From Blautia sp. (GTDB lineage Bacteria > Bacillota > Clostridia > Lachnospirales > Lachnospiraceae), in NCBI GenBank assembly GCA_023664455.1, contig JAMPFM010000016.1, positions 1 to 56,716 of the forward strand: a stretch of 56,716 nt of DNA, given 5' to 3'. Both the position numbers and the translations under genes were made by a program. The notes under the pieces were generated by a model, which made no database searches, was not told the origin of the DNA, and was given only the letters and a program-made list of their open reading frames with translations. The first letter of the stretch is position 1. Each line of letters starts with the position of its first letter. Shown piece after piece: positions 40,321 through 48,833 of the stretch.

Positions 40321-41631
40321 ATGAAAACACTATATTTAGACTGTAGCATGGGCGCCGCCGGCGATATGCTAAGCGCCGCACTCATAGAGCTTTTACCAGA
40401 ACCCGATGCCTTTATTTCTGAAATGAATGCACTTGACATTCCAGATGTGCAGATAACAAAAGAAGCTTCCGTAAAATGCGGCATTACAGGTACGCATATT
40501 TCTGTCAAAGTAGATGGTACAGAAGAAAACGAAGAAATGTACCATCACCATGACCATGCGCATTCTCATGAACAGGAACCACACCATCATGAACACCTGC
40601 ATGAGGAAGAATCACACAATCACGGACACTCGCATGAGGAAGAATCACACCGTCACGGACACTCACACGATGCAACTCGACACCACCATAGCGGAATGCA
40701 CGATATCGAAACCATCCTGGCGCAATTACCTTTATCGGAATCCGTAAAAAACAATGCCCTCGCCGTATATCAGCTGATTGCAGAGGCGGAAAGCCATGTC
40801 CACGGAGTACCCGTTACCAAAATACATTTTCATGAAGTTGGTACAAAAGACGCCATTGCCGATATCGTATCGTTCTGTCTGCTAATGGATAAATTATCGC
40901 CCGATGAAATGATTGTTTCCCCTGTCCATGTCGGCAGCGGCCAGGTAAAATGCGCCCACGGCATTCTGCCCGTCCCTGCTCCCGCGACCGCCTATATCCT
41001 AAAAGATGTGCCCGTCTATGGCGGACAAATAAAAGGGGAGCTATGCACACCGACCGGCGCTGCGCTCTTAAAACACTTTGCCACCCGTTTTGGCGATATG
41101 CCCGTTATGAAAATGCAAGCCATCGGATATGGCATGGGGAAAAAAGATTTTGCCGCCGCAAATTGCGTCAGGGCAATATTGGGCGAATCCGAAGACAGGA
41201 CGGATACTGTCCTTGAGCTTTCCTGCAATGTCGATGATATGACGGCGGAAGCCGTCGGCTTTGCCGCGGAAAGACTTTTTGAAGGCGGCGCCCTGGAAGT
41301 CTATACCATCCCTATCGGCATGAAAAAATCCCGCCCCGGCACATTAATCCGAGTAATCTGCGCGCAAGAAAACAAAGAGCGTATCATTTCCCTGCTGTTT
41401 CAATATACAACGACCATCGGCATACGGGAAACCGCAACCAAACGTTATGTCCTAAACAGAGGGATAGAAACACTGGATACGCCTTACGGTAAAGTCCGGC
41501 GGAAAGATTCATCCGGTTATGGCGTTACCCGTTCCAAATATGAATATGAAGACCTTGCCAATATCGCAAAAGAGAGAAATATCAGCCTATCAGAAGTCCA
41601 GAAGCTGATTGAAGAATCCCTGAAAAACTAA
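40321..41631 (+). CDS. larC: Nickel-pincer cofactor biosynthesis protein LarC
   Basis: This 436-residue LarC is the CTP-dependent cyclometallase that inserts nickel into the pincer cofactor of lactate racemase and related enzymes. The N-terminal MKTLYLDCSMGAAGDM, central KIHFHEVGTKDAIADIV, and C-terminal GMKKSRPGTLIRV are family signatures. A His-rich insert (about 73-126; 23 His in some 54 residues) should bind or store nickel. Its DNA includes a 33-bp tandem duplication (40600-40665). The gene is one continuous frame, unlike the frameshifted larC of lactobacilli. larA, larB and larE are not in the window. Confidence 0.95.
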   Translation: MKTLYLDCSMGAAGDMLSAALIELLPEPDAFISEMNALDIPDVQITKEASVKCGITGTHISVKVDGTEENEEMYHHHDHAHSHEQEPHHHEHLHEEESHNHGHSHEEESHRHGHSHDATRHHHSGMHDIETILAQLPLSESVKNNALAVYQLIAEAESHVHGVPVTKIHFHEVGTKDAIADIVSFCLLMDKLSPDEMIVSPVHVGSGQVKCAHGILPVPAPATAYILKDVPVYGGQIKGELCTPTGAALLKHFATRFGDMPVMKMQAIGYGMGKKDFAAANCVRAILGESEDRTDTVLELSCNVDDMTAEAVGFAAERLFEGGALEVYTIPIGMKKSRPGTLIRVICAQENKERIISLLFQYTTTIGIRETATKRYVLNRGIETLDTPYGKVRRKDSSGYGVTRSKYEYEDLANIAKERNISLSEVQKLIEESLKN

Positions 41632-41672
41632 GCATCTATGAGAAACTAAATTTGACTCACCCAAAATGCGCA

Positions 41673-41693
41673 GGAGGCGGAAATTCCGCCTCC
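41673..41693. terminator. Hairpin between convergent larC and DUF3737 genes
   Basis: GGAGGCGG pairs with CCGCCTCC around AAATT. Only a weak T-rich tail follows on either strand, so termination is probable but not certain. Confidence 0.5.
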
Positions 41694-41746
41694 CACAATC
41701 AATCAAATTCTTTCCAGATATTCCAACTGACCCAAACAAAGATAAG

Positions 41747-42622
41747 TCAGGCACAATGACACTCCCTCGTCATAGTACACTCTTCTTGTTTGTCGATAAT
41801 AATTTCCCCTCTCGCCTTTTCATCATCCATAATGATTTCCCCTACTTCCGGTACATGAATCTGCCCGGACAGAGGGTTTTTAATGCTGATAACCGGCGTC
41901 GTAACGACTGCCTCTACCTGAGATTTCTCAAACGCAAGGTCTGTATCAATCATTTCACAATGAATCAGTTTCAGATTTTTACAATAGCAAAGCGGCTGCG
42001 TTCCGATAATCTTACAATTAATCAGCGTCAGTCCATCGGAATACCATGCCAGATACTCACCCTTTACCACGCTGTTTTTTACCGTTACATTTTCGGAATG
42101 CCAGAAAGCGTCCTTCGTATCAAAGTTACAATTTTCAAAGACAGCATTACGGATATATTGGAAAGAATATTTCCCCTTAAACTCTACATCTTCAAAATGC
42201 AGTTTTTCGGAGCGCATCATAAAATATTCGCTCTGCGCCGTAGTGTTTCGCATCTCGATATTGCTTACCGACCAGCCAAACTCCGGGGAAATGATATCGC
42301 AGTTTTCTATCACGACGTCACTGCACTCCCTAAGCGCCTTAATCCCATGCATCTTCGTATCCGCAATTTTAACCGCATCAGAGTACCATAGCGCCGCCCT
42401 GCATAATTCGGTCATCTCACAATCCGTAATTGTTAAGCCGTGGTCATGCCAGAACGGATAACGCAAGTTAAAAAAGCAATGCTGCGCCTCTATGTCCTTT
42501 CCTTCTTTAAATGCGCTTTCCCCATCAGCCGGACCATCGAAAGAACAATTTTTTACAACCACTCCATTACTTCCATAAAGCGCTCTTTCCATATCAAAAG
42601 TCTGATTTTCTATCACTTTCAT
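41747..42622 (-). CDS. DUF3737 family beta-helix protein
   Basis: This 291-residue protein belongs to the DUF3737 family. It is made of short beta repeats such as VVVKNCSFDG, LTITDCEMTE, VVIENCDIIS and AVFENCNFDT, which suggest a right-handed beta-helix of pentapeptide/pectate-lyase style. No signal peptide is seen, so it is cytosolic, and no catalytic residues are evident. ATG 42622 with AAAGGAGG ten bases before is used; the longer frame overlaps the 82-aa gene. LysR-linked DUF3737 genes are common in Firmicutes, of unknown role. Confidence 0.82.
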   Translation of the reverse strand: MKVIENQTFDMERALYGSNGVVVKNCSFDGPADGESAFKEGKDIEAQHCFFNLRYPFWHDHGLTITDCEMTELCRAALWYSDAVKIADTKMHGIKALRECSDVVIENCDIISPEFGWSVSNIEMRNTTAQSEYFMMRSEKLHFEDVEFKGKYSFQYIRNAVFENCNFDTKDAFWHSENVTVKNSVVKGEYLAWYSDGLTLINCKIIGTQPLCYCKNLKLIHCEMIDTDLAFEKSQVEAVVTTPVISIKNPLSGQIHVPEVGEIIMDDEKARGEIIIDKQEECTMTRECHCA

Positions 42623-42650
42623 TTTATGATTACCTCCTTTAAATAATTCA

Positions 42651-42899
42651 TTAGATGCTATTCTTGTTTCGCTCCACCTGGTAGACAAGATAGTCCAGAC
42701 AGGTTATCTTTTTTTCTTCCTCATGCACTTTATTCAACAGGCATTTCCTGTGTTCTTCCATCAAATGCATCTGACCGCTTACATCATCCTGCTCCATACA
42801 TTCCATAAAGCATTTGATCGTTTCCTGATTACATCCGGCGTCCTTCAGATTTTGAATCACATCTTCCTTTGAATAATACCCTATTGCCTGCGCCAACAT
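42651..42899 (-). CDS. Conserved small helical protein upstream of DUF3737 (82 aa)
   Basis: An 82-residue all-helical, cysteine-containing protein starts MLAQAIGYYSKEDVIQNLKD. It contains CNQETIKCFMECMEQDD (Cys at about 23, 30 and 34) and a C-terminal LDYLVYQVERN. It forms a two-gene unit with DUF3737, behind a strong promoter (43005-43033) opposite a LysR gene. It may be a small regulator or redox protein; the family is not identified. Confidence 0.7.
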   Translation of the reverse strand: MLAQAIGYYSKEDVIQNLKDAGCNQETIKCFMECMEQDDVSGQMHLMEEHRKCLLNKVHEEEKKITCLDYLVYQVERNKNSI

Positions 42900-43004
42900 T
42901 GTCTATTCGCCGTCCTTTCTTCCTGCTTCTATTTCCCAGGACTGATACTGATAATCTTATTCCCCAGCCTTCCAGAACAGGGTTATTTTCAACTTTTGAT
43001 TATC

Positions 43005-43089
43005 ATTATAGATAGCCTTTTAATAAATAACAAATACTTATTCCTTATGCATATGTATAGTTGAAACCTATGCATATTTATGCTATACT
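43005..43089. promoter_or_regulatory. Divergent promoters of the DUF3737 unit and lysR
   Basis: Minus strand: TTGTTA (43028-43033), 17 bp, TATAAT (43005-43010). Plus strand: TTGAAA (43061-43066), 17 bp, TATACT (43084-43089). Two ATGCATAT-like sites (43047-43054 and 43070-43077) flank the lysR -35 and may be LysR contacts. Confidence 0.65.
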
Positions 43090-43127
43090 GAACAAAACTA
43101 AAATAATATTGAAAGGAATCCTACCAA

Positions 43128-44015
43128 ATGGAATTGCGTGTACTTCAATATTTCCTTGCCATCGCAAGAGAACAGAGTATTGTCCGGGCAGCGGACTCCC
43201 TGCATCTTTCCCAGCCGACATTGTCCACACAGATAAAAGGCTTAGAGGAGGAATTAGGAAAACAGCTTCTCATCCGGGGCACAAAAGGCTCCCGGAAAGT
43301 TACCCTGACAGAAGAAGGTATGATTCTGCGTAAAAGAGCGGAAGAAATCCTGAATCTGGTACAGAAAACCGAAAAAGAGATTACTCTTTCCGACCAGGTC
43401 ATAATCGGTGACGTTTATATTGGAACAGGGGAAACCGACGCCGTCCGTCTGATTGCCAGAACCGCCCGAAGTCTCTACGAAACCTATCCGGGCATTCATT
43501 ATCACATTGCAAGCGGAAACGCAGAGTTTGTATTGGAACAGTTAGAAAAAGGATTAATTGATTTTGGCATTATATTCGGACCAATAGACCAGACAAGATA
43601 TCATTCTGTAGAAATTCCTTATAAAGACATCTGGGGTGTCCTGATGCGGCGTGATTCTCCGCTTGCCGCCAAAGATTCCATTTCCCCGCAGGATTTGTGG
43701 GATAAACCGCTGATTGTATCACAGCAGAAAGACGGCTATAGCGAACTGACAAAATGGTTAAACCGTGACCTGTCTGAAATCGAAATTGTTGCAACTTATA
43801 ACCTGCTTTTTAATGCTTCCTTAATGGTTGAAGAAGGCTTGGGATATGCCATCGGCTTTGATAAAATAATCAATACTTCCGGTAACAGTAATCTCTGCTT
43901 CCGCCCTCTTTTTCCTATAAGAGAAGAAGGCATGAGTATCATATGGAAAAAGTATCAGATTCTGTCTAAGGCATCGGAAAAGTTTATGATGAAATTAAAA
44001 GAAAAAAACTTTTAA
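43128..44015 (+). CDS. LysR-family transcriptional regulator
   Basis: This 295-residue regulator has the standard N-terminal winged helix (MELRVLQYFLAIAREQSIVR, AADSLHLSQPTLSTQIKGLE) and a periplasmic-binding-like co-inducer domain (about 90-290; LEQLEKGLIDFGIIFGP). It is divergent from the small-protein/DUF3737 unit, the usual arrangement for a LysR regulator and its target. The co-inducer is unknown. Confidence 0.93.
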   Translation: MELRVLQYFLAIAREQSIVRAADSLHLSQPTLSTQIKGLEEELGKQLLIRGTKGSRKVTLTEEGMILRKRAEEILNLVQKTEKEITLSDQVIIGDVYIGTGETDAVRLIARTARSLYETYPGIHYHIASGNAEFVLEQLEKGLIDFGIIFGPIDQTRYHSVEIPYKDIWGVLMRRDSPLAAKDSISPQDLWDKPLIVSQQKDGYSELTKWLNRDLSEIEIVATYNLLFNASLMVEEGLGYAIGFDKIINTSGNSNLCFRPLFPIREEGMSIIWKKYQILSKASEKFMMKLKEKNF

Positions 44016-44246
44016 AAGCTCCGCGGATTCAAAACCGCGCAAACAGAACAGATTCCATTTTCCACCTTATAATCCAGATTGCCGTCGTATTTCTGGCAGA
44101 CGGATAGGATACGGGAAATGCCGATGCTCTTTCCGGTTCGCCGCGCTGCAATAATCTTCTGACTGTGCTAGTAATTTTGCAGACTGTAAACACTTTTCAG
44201 CCTTTTCCAGACGATAGCGGCATAAATCTATCTGTCTTTTATCCAT
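44012..44246 (-). pseudogene. Chimeric relic: HEPN N-terminus joined to histidine-kinase tail
   Basis: From ATG 44246 a frame reads MDKRQIDLCRYRLEKAEKCL and on to YCSAANR (44133), which is the first half of a HEPN-domain toxin partner. It then leaves the family and stops at 44067. From about 44148, a second frame encodes TGKSIGISRILSVCQKYDGN and ends at 44012. That matches the C-terminal G2 box and final strands of GHKL sensor kinases (G-x-G-x-x-S-I-x-x-I-x-x-KY-x-G). The join lies near 44130-44145. Both genes are clearly broken, so a deletion fused two loci here. Confidence 0.6.
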
Positions 44247-44580
44247 AAACTGTTATCCCCTCTCTTACGATATTCTGATAGAAAGGAAGGAAATCAAGAT
44301 TTTCTTCAAAATGCTTCCTATCCCTCAAAAGAATAGAAAGGAACACTTCCTGCTCAAGCGATATGTCGCTTGCCATTTCCGCGGTCAGACCGCGCAGTTT
44401 CTTTATATCAGCAGCATCGCCATCCAGAACAATCATAATATCAATATCGGATTCCTCCGTATTATCTCCACGGGCATAAGAACCATAAAGAATAATCTTG
44501 TCCAACTTATCTCCATAAAGCTGCTTTGCTGCGTTTCTTACCTCTTTAAGCACCTGTTGCAATTCAGATTTTGTACACAC
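44239..44580 (-). CDS. Minimal nucleotidyltransferase (orphan HEPN/MNT antitoxin)
   Basis: This 113-residue protein has the nucleotidyltransferase signature ILYGSYARGDNTEESDIDIM (GS with D-x-D) and appears intact. Such proteins pair with a HEPN toxin encoded directly downstream. Here the HEPN gene begins within its last 8 bp but is truncated after 38 codons. It is therefore an orphan antitoxin-like enzyme, and a second, unrelated copy of the MntA type in this window. The substrate is presumed to be a nucleotidylated HEPN protein, now lost. Confidence 0.85.
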   Translation of the reverse strand: MCTKSELQQVLKEVRNAAKQLYGDKLDKIILYGSYARGDNTEESDIDIMIVLDGDAADIKKLRGLTAEMASDISLEQEVFLSILLRDRKHFEENLDFLPFYQNIVREGITVYG

Positions 44581-44645
44581 CGCTTTAACCTCCCATCATG
44601 AGTAAGCACTGTTTTTATTAGTATACCACATATCATTTAGAATTG

Positions 44646-46181
44646 TTAATCGCTTAATAACAAACGTTTTCTCTCAATCATCTCATCAATTCTTTCAAGA
44701 TACCCCTCTACATCTTTCACCGTATCGCACCGCTCGATGCGTCCGTCACCATAGACCCTTTTGGTAACGGTTCCTGCACCTAGGGCGACGATAGTCTGTT
44801 TTTCCTCCATAATCAGAATATTATAGATGCCATATTTTCCTTCCCTGGCATAACCTACGTTTTCAAAATTGCCGGAAATATTTTTCTGCCGGTAGAGATA
44901 ATAGGGCTGCATATTCATTCGATTCGCGCTTTCCTTGGCAAGCTGCATCGTCGTATCCGTATTCTGCATCGCAGAAATTCCATTTTCCGCAATCCACTGC
45001 GTCAGCTTAGAAGCACGTTTTACCGCCAGCGAATGTACCGTCAGAGAATCCGGCGAGAGTCTCTCTATCGCTTCCATCGTCTGTTTTACATCCGCTTGCG
45101 TCTCGCCGGGCAGTCCCAGAATAATATCCATATTGATATTGGTAAACCCTGCCGCCCTCGCCATATGGAACACGTCGATTACCTGCTCTACCGTATGCTG
45201 TCGCCCGATAAGCCGCAAAGTTTCCTGTTTCATCGTCTGTGGATTGACGGAAATCCGTGTGACACCATGTCGGTATAAAACACGCAGTTTTTCCTGAGTA
45301 ATACTGTCCGCGCGTCCCGCCTCCACGCTAAATTCCTGCACCGTGGAAAAGTCAAAGGATTCCCTGAGTTTCGTAAGCAGCCTGTCCAGTTCGTCTGCCG
45401 ATAACGACGTGGGCGTGCCGCCGCCTATGTATACTGTATCCAATATTTTATCCCGGTAGGTTTTTGACAGATACTCGATTTCTTTTTCCAGCGCGTCCAG
45501 ATAGTCGCTTACCCTATCCTTCCACACGCTGATTGGGAAGGAAGTAAACGAGCAATAGAGGCATGTGGTCGGGCAGAAAGGAATGCCGATATATAAACTA
45601 TAGCCCTCCTCATAATGAAGGCTCTGTAAAATTTGAGTCTCACGCCCGGCAATCTCTATACTGAGCGCCGCCTTCTCATCACTTACGAAATGCTCCTCTT
45701 TTAAAAAGGCGGCAATCTCTTCGTCCTTTTTTCCATCTTCTAACATCGCCATTGCAATTTTAGTCGGGCGGATGCCTATCAGATTCCCCCAGGGCAGGGA
45801 AATGCCGGTCTCTTTCTGCAATATCTCATAGAAAAAGCGTTTAAAGGCATTTTTATAATTGGTTTTTTCTTTGTCCGTAAACTGCCTGGTATACTGCCGG
45901 ACATGATACGTATCCCCGCACCCTCTCACCTTCCCTTCAACGGCGGCTTGTCCTGCATTTTTCTTAGCCTCTTCCGCTGCCAGACTGTCATGGAAACTTA
46001 GCGCTTCTACCGTCTCTTCCCCAAAAACAATCTGCATTCTGGCGGGATATTCCCAGATTCTTTTATCCTTAACCACGGATTCCGGCGTCAGAACCCTTAC
46101 CTCTTCTTCTGGGTAAAAAGCCTTCACAAGGGAGTGGATATCATATTCAAACTGCGCTTTATTTAATTTTATGAGAAACAT
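44646..46181 (-). CDS. hemZ: Radical SAM coproporphyrinogen III oxidase-like HemZ
   Basis: This 511-residue radical SAM protein has the iron-sulfur Cys203-x3-Cys207-x2-Cys210 in GIPFCPTTCLYCSF and the HemN/HemZ-type VYIGGGTPTSL. An N-terminal domain of about 180 residues is typical of HemZ. In Clostridia without a complete heme pathway such proteins may act as heme-handling (ChuW/HutW-like) or unknown radical SAM enzymes, so oxidative decarboxylation of coproporphyrinogen is not certain. ATG 46181 is used; the longer frame adds no conserved residues. Confidence 0.87.
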   Translation of the reverse strand: MFLIKLNKAQFEYDIHSLVKAFYPEEEVRVLTPESVVKDKRIWEYPARMQIVFGEETVEALSFHDSLAAEEAKKNAGQAAVEGKVRGCGDTYHVRQYTRQFTDKEKTNYKNAFKRFFYEILQKETGISLPWGNLIGIRPTKIAMAMLEDGKKDEEIAAFLKEEHFVSDEKAALSIEIAGRETQILQSLHYEEGYSLYIGIPFCPTTCLYCSFTSFPISVWKDRVSDYLDALEKEIEYLSKTYRDKILDTVYIGGGTPTSLSADELDRLLTKLRESFDFSTVQEFSVEAGRADSITQEKLRVLYRHGVTRISVNPQTMKQETLRLIGRQHTVEQVIDVFHMARAAGFTNINMDIILGLPGETQADVKQTMEAIERLSPDSLTVHSLAVKRASKLTQWIAENGISAMQNTDTTMQLAKESANRMNMQPYYLYRQKNISGNFENVGYAREGKYGIYNILIMEEKQTIVALGAGTVTKRVYGDGRIERCDTVKDVEGYLERIDEMIERKRLLLSD

Positions 46182-46482
46182 CTTGCTATTTTCCCTTCTA
46201 TTGTCTTTTGTCGGCCGTTCTATTTTGACCATATGGGTCAACATTCCGCTGTCAGTAACGAATCTTTGCTTCTTGCGGCATCCGTCAAATGTCCATAGGC
46301 TGCGCCTGACTCATTGCCCGCGGGAATAAACGGTTCTGCCACATTCTGATTATACCCTGCTTCCGGCTGCCCGTAAAGCACAAAGCAGCCGGTATTATAA
46401 AACTACCAAACAGCTGAAAACACAAAACTACAAAGCACAAAAGCCGCTCCTCTAGGTTTTCAAAAGTCTCTTAAACGCTCCT
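46182..46482. other. Intergenic region between enolase and hemZ
   Basis: No gene is convincing here. One feature stands out: an 8-bp perfect stem CCGGCTGC (46363-46370) with GCAGCCGG (46385-46392), loop 14 nt. It lacks a T run on both strands and is only tentatively a terminator for enolase. Confidence 0.5.
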
Positions 46483-47802
46483 TTATATCTTATTAAACGG
46501 CTCTTTATAACAGGCAACGCTTCCCAACTCCTCTTCGATACGAAGCAGCTGATTGTATTTGGCTACTCTGTCGGTGCGGCAGGGCGCACCTGTCTTAATC
46601 TGTCCTGCATTGACCGCCACGGCAAGGTCTGATATAAAGGTATCCTCTGTTTCGCCGGAGCGATGGGATATAATCGTCTTATAACCGTTTTTATGCGCCA
46701 TATCGATTGCTTCCATCGCCTCGCTGACCGTGCCAATCTGATTGACTTTTACCAGGATGGCATTGGCGACATGCAGCTTAATCCCTGCATCCAGACGTTT
46801 CGTATTGGTGACAAAAAGATCATCGCCCACAAGCTGGACTTTTTCCCCCAATGCCTTCGTCAGAAGCTGCCACCCATCCCAGTCATCCTCGAATAAACCG
46901 TCCTCAATGGAAACAATCGGAAACCGCTCCACCAATCTCTCATAGTAGGCAACCATTTCTGAGGCGCTCCTTTTTACCTCCTGACCACACATCTGCGATT
47001 CGCCCGGAAAATAATAGGTGCCGGACGTCTCATCATATAATTCGCTCGCCGCCGCGTCCATTGCGATTTTAATATCCTGCCCCGGCGTATATCCTGCTGC
47101 TTTCACCGAATCGACAATAAGCTCCAGAACCTCTACCGCATCCGATAGGGAAGGCGCAAATCCGCCCTCGTCGCCAACGCCCGTCGATAATCCTTTCTGA
47201 TTGCAGATTTGCTTGAGATTATGATAAATTTCCGCACAAATCCGCAGCCCATCGGCAAAGCTTTCCGCCTGCACCGGCATAATCATAAACTCCTGGAAAT
47301 CCACGGTATTATCCGCATGTTTTCCGCCATTTAAAATATTCATCATGGGAACTGGAAGCTGTCTGGTATGAACGCCGCCCAGATAACGATACAACGGCAT
47401 TTCCAATGCAAGACTACTAACTTTGGCACATGCCATAGACACACCCAGCATCGCGTTGGCTCCCAGATTTCCCTTATTATCCGTTCCATCCTGCTCTATC
47501 AGGACACGGTCGATTAGCCCTTGGTCTAATGCGTTTAAGCCTAGCAGAGCTTCCCTTATTTTGGTATTGACATTATTGACCGCCTTCGTGGTTCCCAGCC
47601 CGAAATATCTCGTCTCACCGTCCCGCAGTTCCACCGCCTCAAACCTTCCCGTACTTGCGCCGCTGGGCACTGCCGCCCTGCCCATTACTTTTTTCCCATC
47701 CGGGTCCACTTCTACTGTCACTTCCGCCTCTACCGTAGGATTTCCGCGGGAATCCAGAATTTCCCTTGCATGTACTTCCACAATGCGCAGCATTTTTTCC
47801 AT
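46483..47802 (-). CDS. eno: Enolase
   Basis: This 439-residue glycolytic enzyme interconverts 2-phosphoglycerate and phosphoenolpyruvate in the cytosol. It shows the full family signature: [51 protein letters not shown], the catalytic region [14 protein letters not shown], and [17 protein letters not shown] 47802 is chosen because AAAGGAGG lies six bases upstream; the extended frame is only promoter DNA. An imperfect 9-bp inverted repeat (GAACATACT/AGTATGTCC) lies upstream. It could also be co-transcribed with the two unknown genes upstream. Confidence 0.97.
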   Translation of the reverse strand: MEKMLRIVEVHAREILDSRGNPTVEAEVTVEVDPDGKKVMGRAAVPSGASTGRFEAVELRDGETRYFGLGTTKAVNNVNTKIREALLGLNALDQGLIDRVLIEQDGTDNKGNLGANAMLGVSMACAKVSSLALEMPLYRYLGGVHTRQLPVPMMNILNGGKHADNTVDFQEFMIMPVQAESFADGLRICAEIYHNLKQICNQKGLSTGVGDEGGFAPSLSDAVEVLELIVDSVKAAGYTPGQDIKIAMDAAASELYDETSGTYYFPGESQMCGQEVKRSASEMVAYYERLVERFPIVSIEDGLFEDDWDGWQLLTKALGEKVQLVGDDLFVTNTKRLDAGIKLHVANAILVKVNQIGTVSEAMEAIDMAHKNGYKTIISHRSGETEDTFISDLAVAVNAGQIKTGAPCRTDRVAKYNQLLRIEEELGSVACYKEPFNKI

Positions 47803-47896
47803 AAAAAACCTCCTTTGAACATACTTTACAATTTTTACATTTTCTAGTATGTCCAAACGGAGGTTATATTATAATTCTTATTGGTTTCTATCTATC

Positions 47897-48514
47897 CTAT
47901 GCCGCTGCCTTTTCATTAAAATAAGTTTCTAACCAAAAGAAAAACATTGCATAGGAATACATGTCATAGTGCTCTAATCCTATCTGATCCTGGTCTTTTA
48001 CTTGTGATAAGTTAAACAATACGCTATTCCAAAATCCGCGCTTATTCTTTGTAACCGGCGGCATCATGGGAAACTCATTACGAATCTTTCTTACAATATC
48101 GATTTGCTCTTTCTTATCAGATTGTTCCTTCCTATCAGATACCATGAAAAAGGAAAGAAATTTTGTTGCCGCAAACAAAGCAACTAATTCATTAACATAA
48201 TAAAAATAAACTTCTACCTTTGTTCTCTCATCCTTAATATACTGAATAAGCTTTGTCTTATCAAATACCGAAACTTTTATAAATGCACCGCACACACATG
48301 CCGCTACCTTATGCCGGTCTAATAATACCTTATCGGAATCACGTTCAAAAATCTGTGCCTTATACTTGCGATTCAGCTTCGTATACTCTGCATATATTTC
48401 TGCCTTGCATTCTGTCAGATTTTTTAATTCAATCATGGAATTATTGGCGTGTATTTCTTCTATAAAAGGCAGTATTTCATTATCGAATATTCTGTCAAAC
48501 AATTCCTTCTTCAC
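47897..48514 (-). CDS. Unknown protein (205 aa), A/T-rich
   Basis: A 205-residue soluble protein of mixed helix and strand is rich in Lys, Phe and Tyr. It includes VAACVCGAFIKVSVF and ELVALFAATKFLSFFM, which may form a hydrophobic core rather than a membrane segment. The C-terminal SYAMFFFWLETYFN is striking. GTG start with GAGGG six bases before. It is paired with a 57-aa gene and located just upstream of eno. Lower GC than enolase suggests a separate origin. I do not recognise a family. Confidence 0.7.
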   Translation of the reverse strand: MKKELFDRIFDNEILPFIEEIHANNSMIELKNLTECKAEIYAEYTKLNRKYKAQIFERDSDKVLLDRHKVAACVCGAFIKVSVFDKTKLIQYIKDERTKVEVYFYYVNELVALFAATKFLSFFMVSDRKEQSDKKEQIDIVRKIRNEFPMMPPVTKNKRGFWNSVLFNLSQVKDQDQIGLEHYDMYSYAMFFFWLETYFNEKAAA

Positions 48515-48528
48515 TGTAGTCCCTCAAT

Positions 48529-48702
48529 TCATATTTTTTCTGTCAGAGTACAATAGTCTTGATAAGCCTTTTCGATTGTCTCATCTGAATTATCAGGTAC
48601 AGCTTTCTTCCCTTGAAACTCCTCATATGATATCTTTTCTTTCAGACTTGTGTCTTCTTCCAGGAATCCAAAAAGACCTTTCCCTTTTATTTTTTCACCC
48701 AT
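48529..48702 (-). CDS. Small acidic protein (57 aa) upstream of the 205-aa gene
   Basis: A 57-residue protein starts MGEKIKGKGLFGFLEEDTSL and ends with a helical DETIEKAYQDYCTLTEKI. It has a well-spaced AAAGGGG ribosome site and a strong promoter (48744-48772). Its 14-bp gap to the next gene suggests an operon of two. Size and position resemble a small antitoxin or adaptor, but nothing in the sequence confirms that. Confidence 0.65.
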   Translation of the reverse strand: MGEKIKGKGLFGFLEEDTSLKEKISYEEFQGKKAVPDNSDETIEKAYQDYCTLTEKI

Positions 48703-48743
48703 AAGCTGCCCCTTTCTTATCTATTTTCATTGCTTTTCGTATA

Positions 48744-48772
48744 ATTATATCACAATGAAATTCTGCTCACAA
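48744..48772 (-). promoter_or_regulatory. Promoter of the 57-aa/205-aa unit
   Basis: Minus-strand TTGTGA (48767-48772), 17 bp, TATAAT (48744-48749). Confidence 0.7.
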
Positions 48773-48833
48773 TGCAATTTTTGCTTCATTTGTAACTTTT
48801 TTTGCATATCTGTGTCACTTTTATGTTGTTTTG

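Noticed and set aside
40321..41631. Programmed frameshift in larC
   Set aside because: The frame is continuous over 436 codons, so none is required here.
41666..42391. Plus-strand frame opposite DUF3737
   Set aside because: It starts at the larC terminator without a ribosome site; the DUF3737 repeats on the minus strand are clearly coding.
44012..44246. A functional HEPN toxin
   Set aside because: The frame leaves the family after residue 38, and the catalytic R-x4-H part is missing.
46363..46392. Strong terminator after enolase
   Set aside because: The stem is perfect but has no T run on the minus strand.
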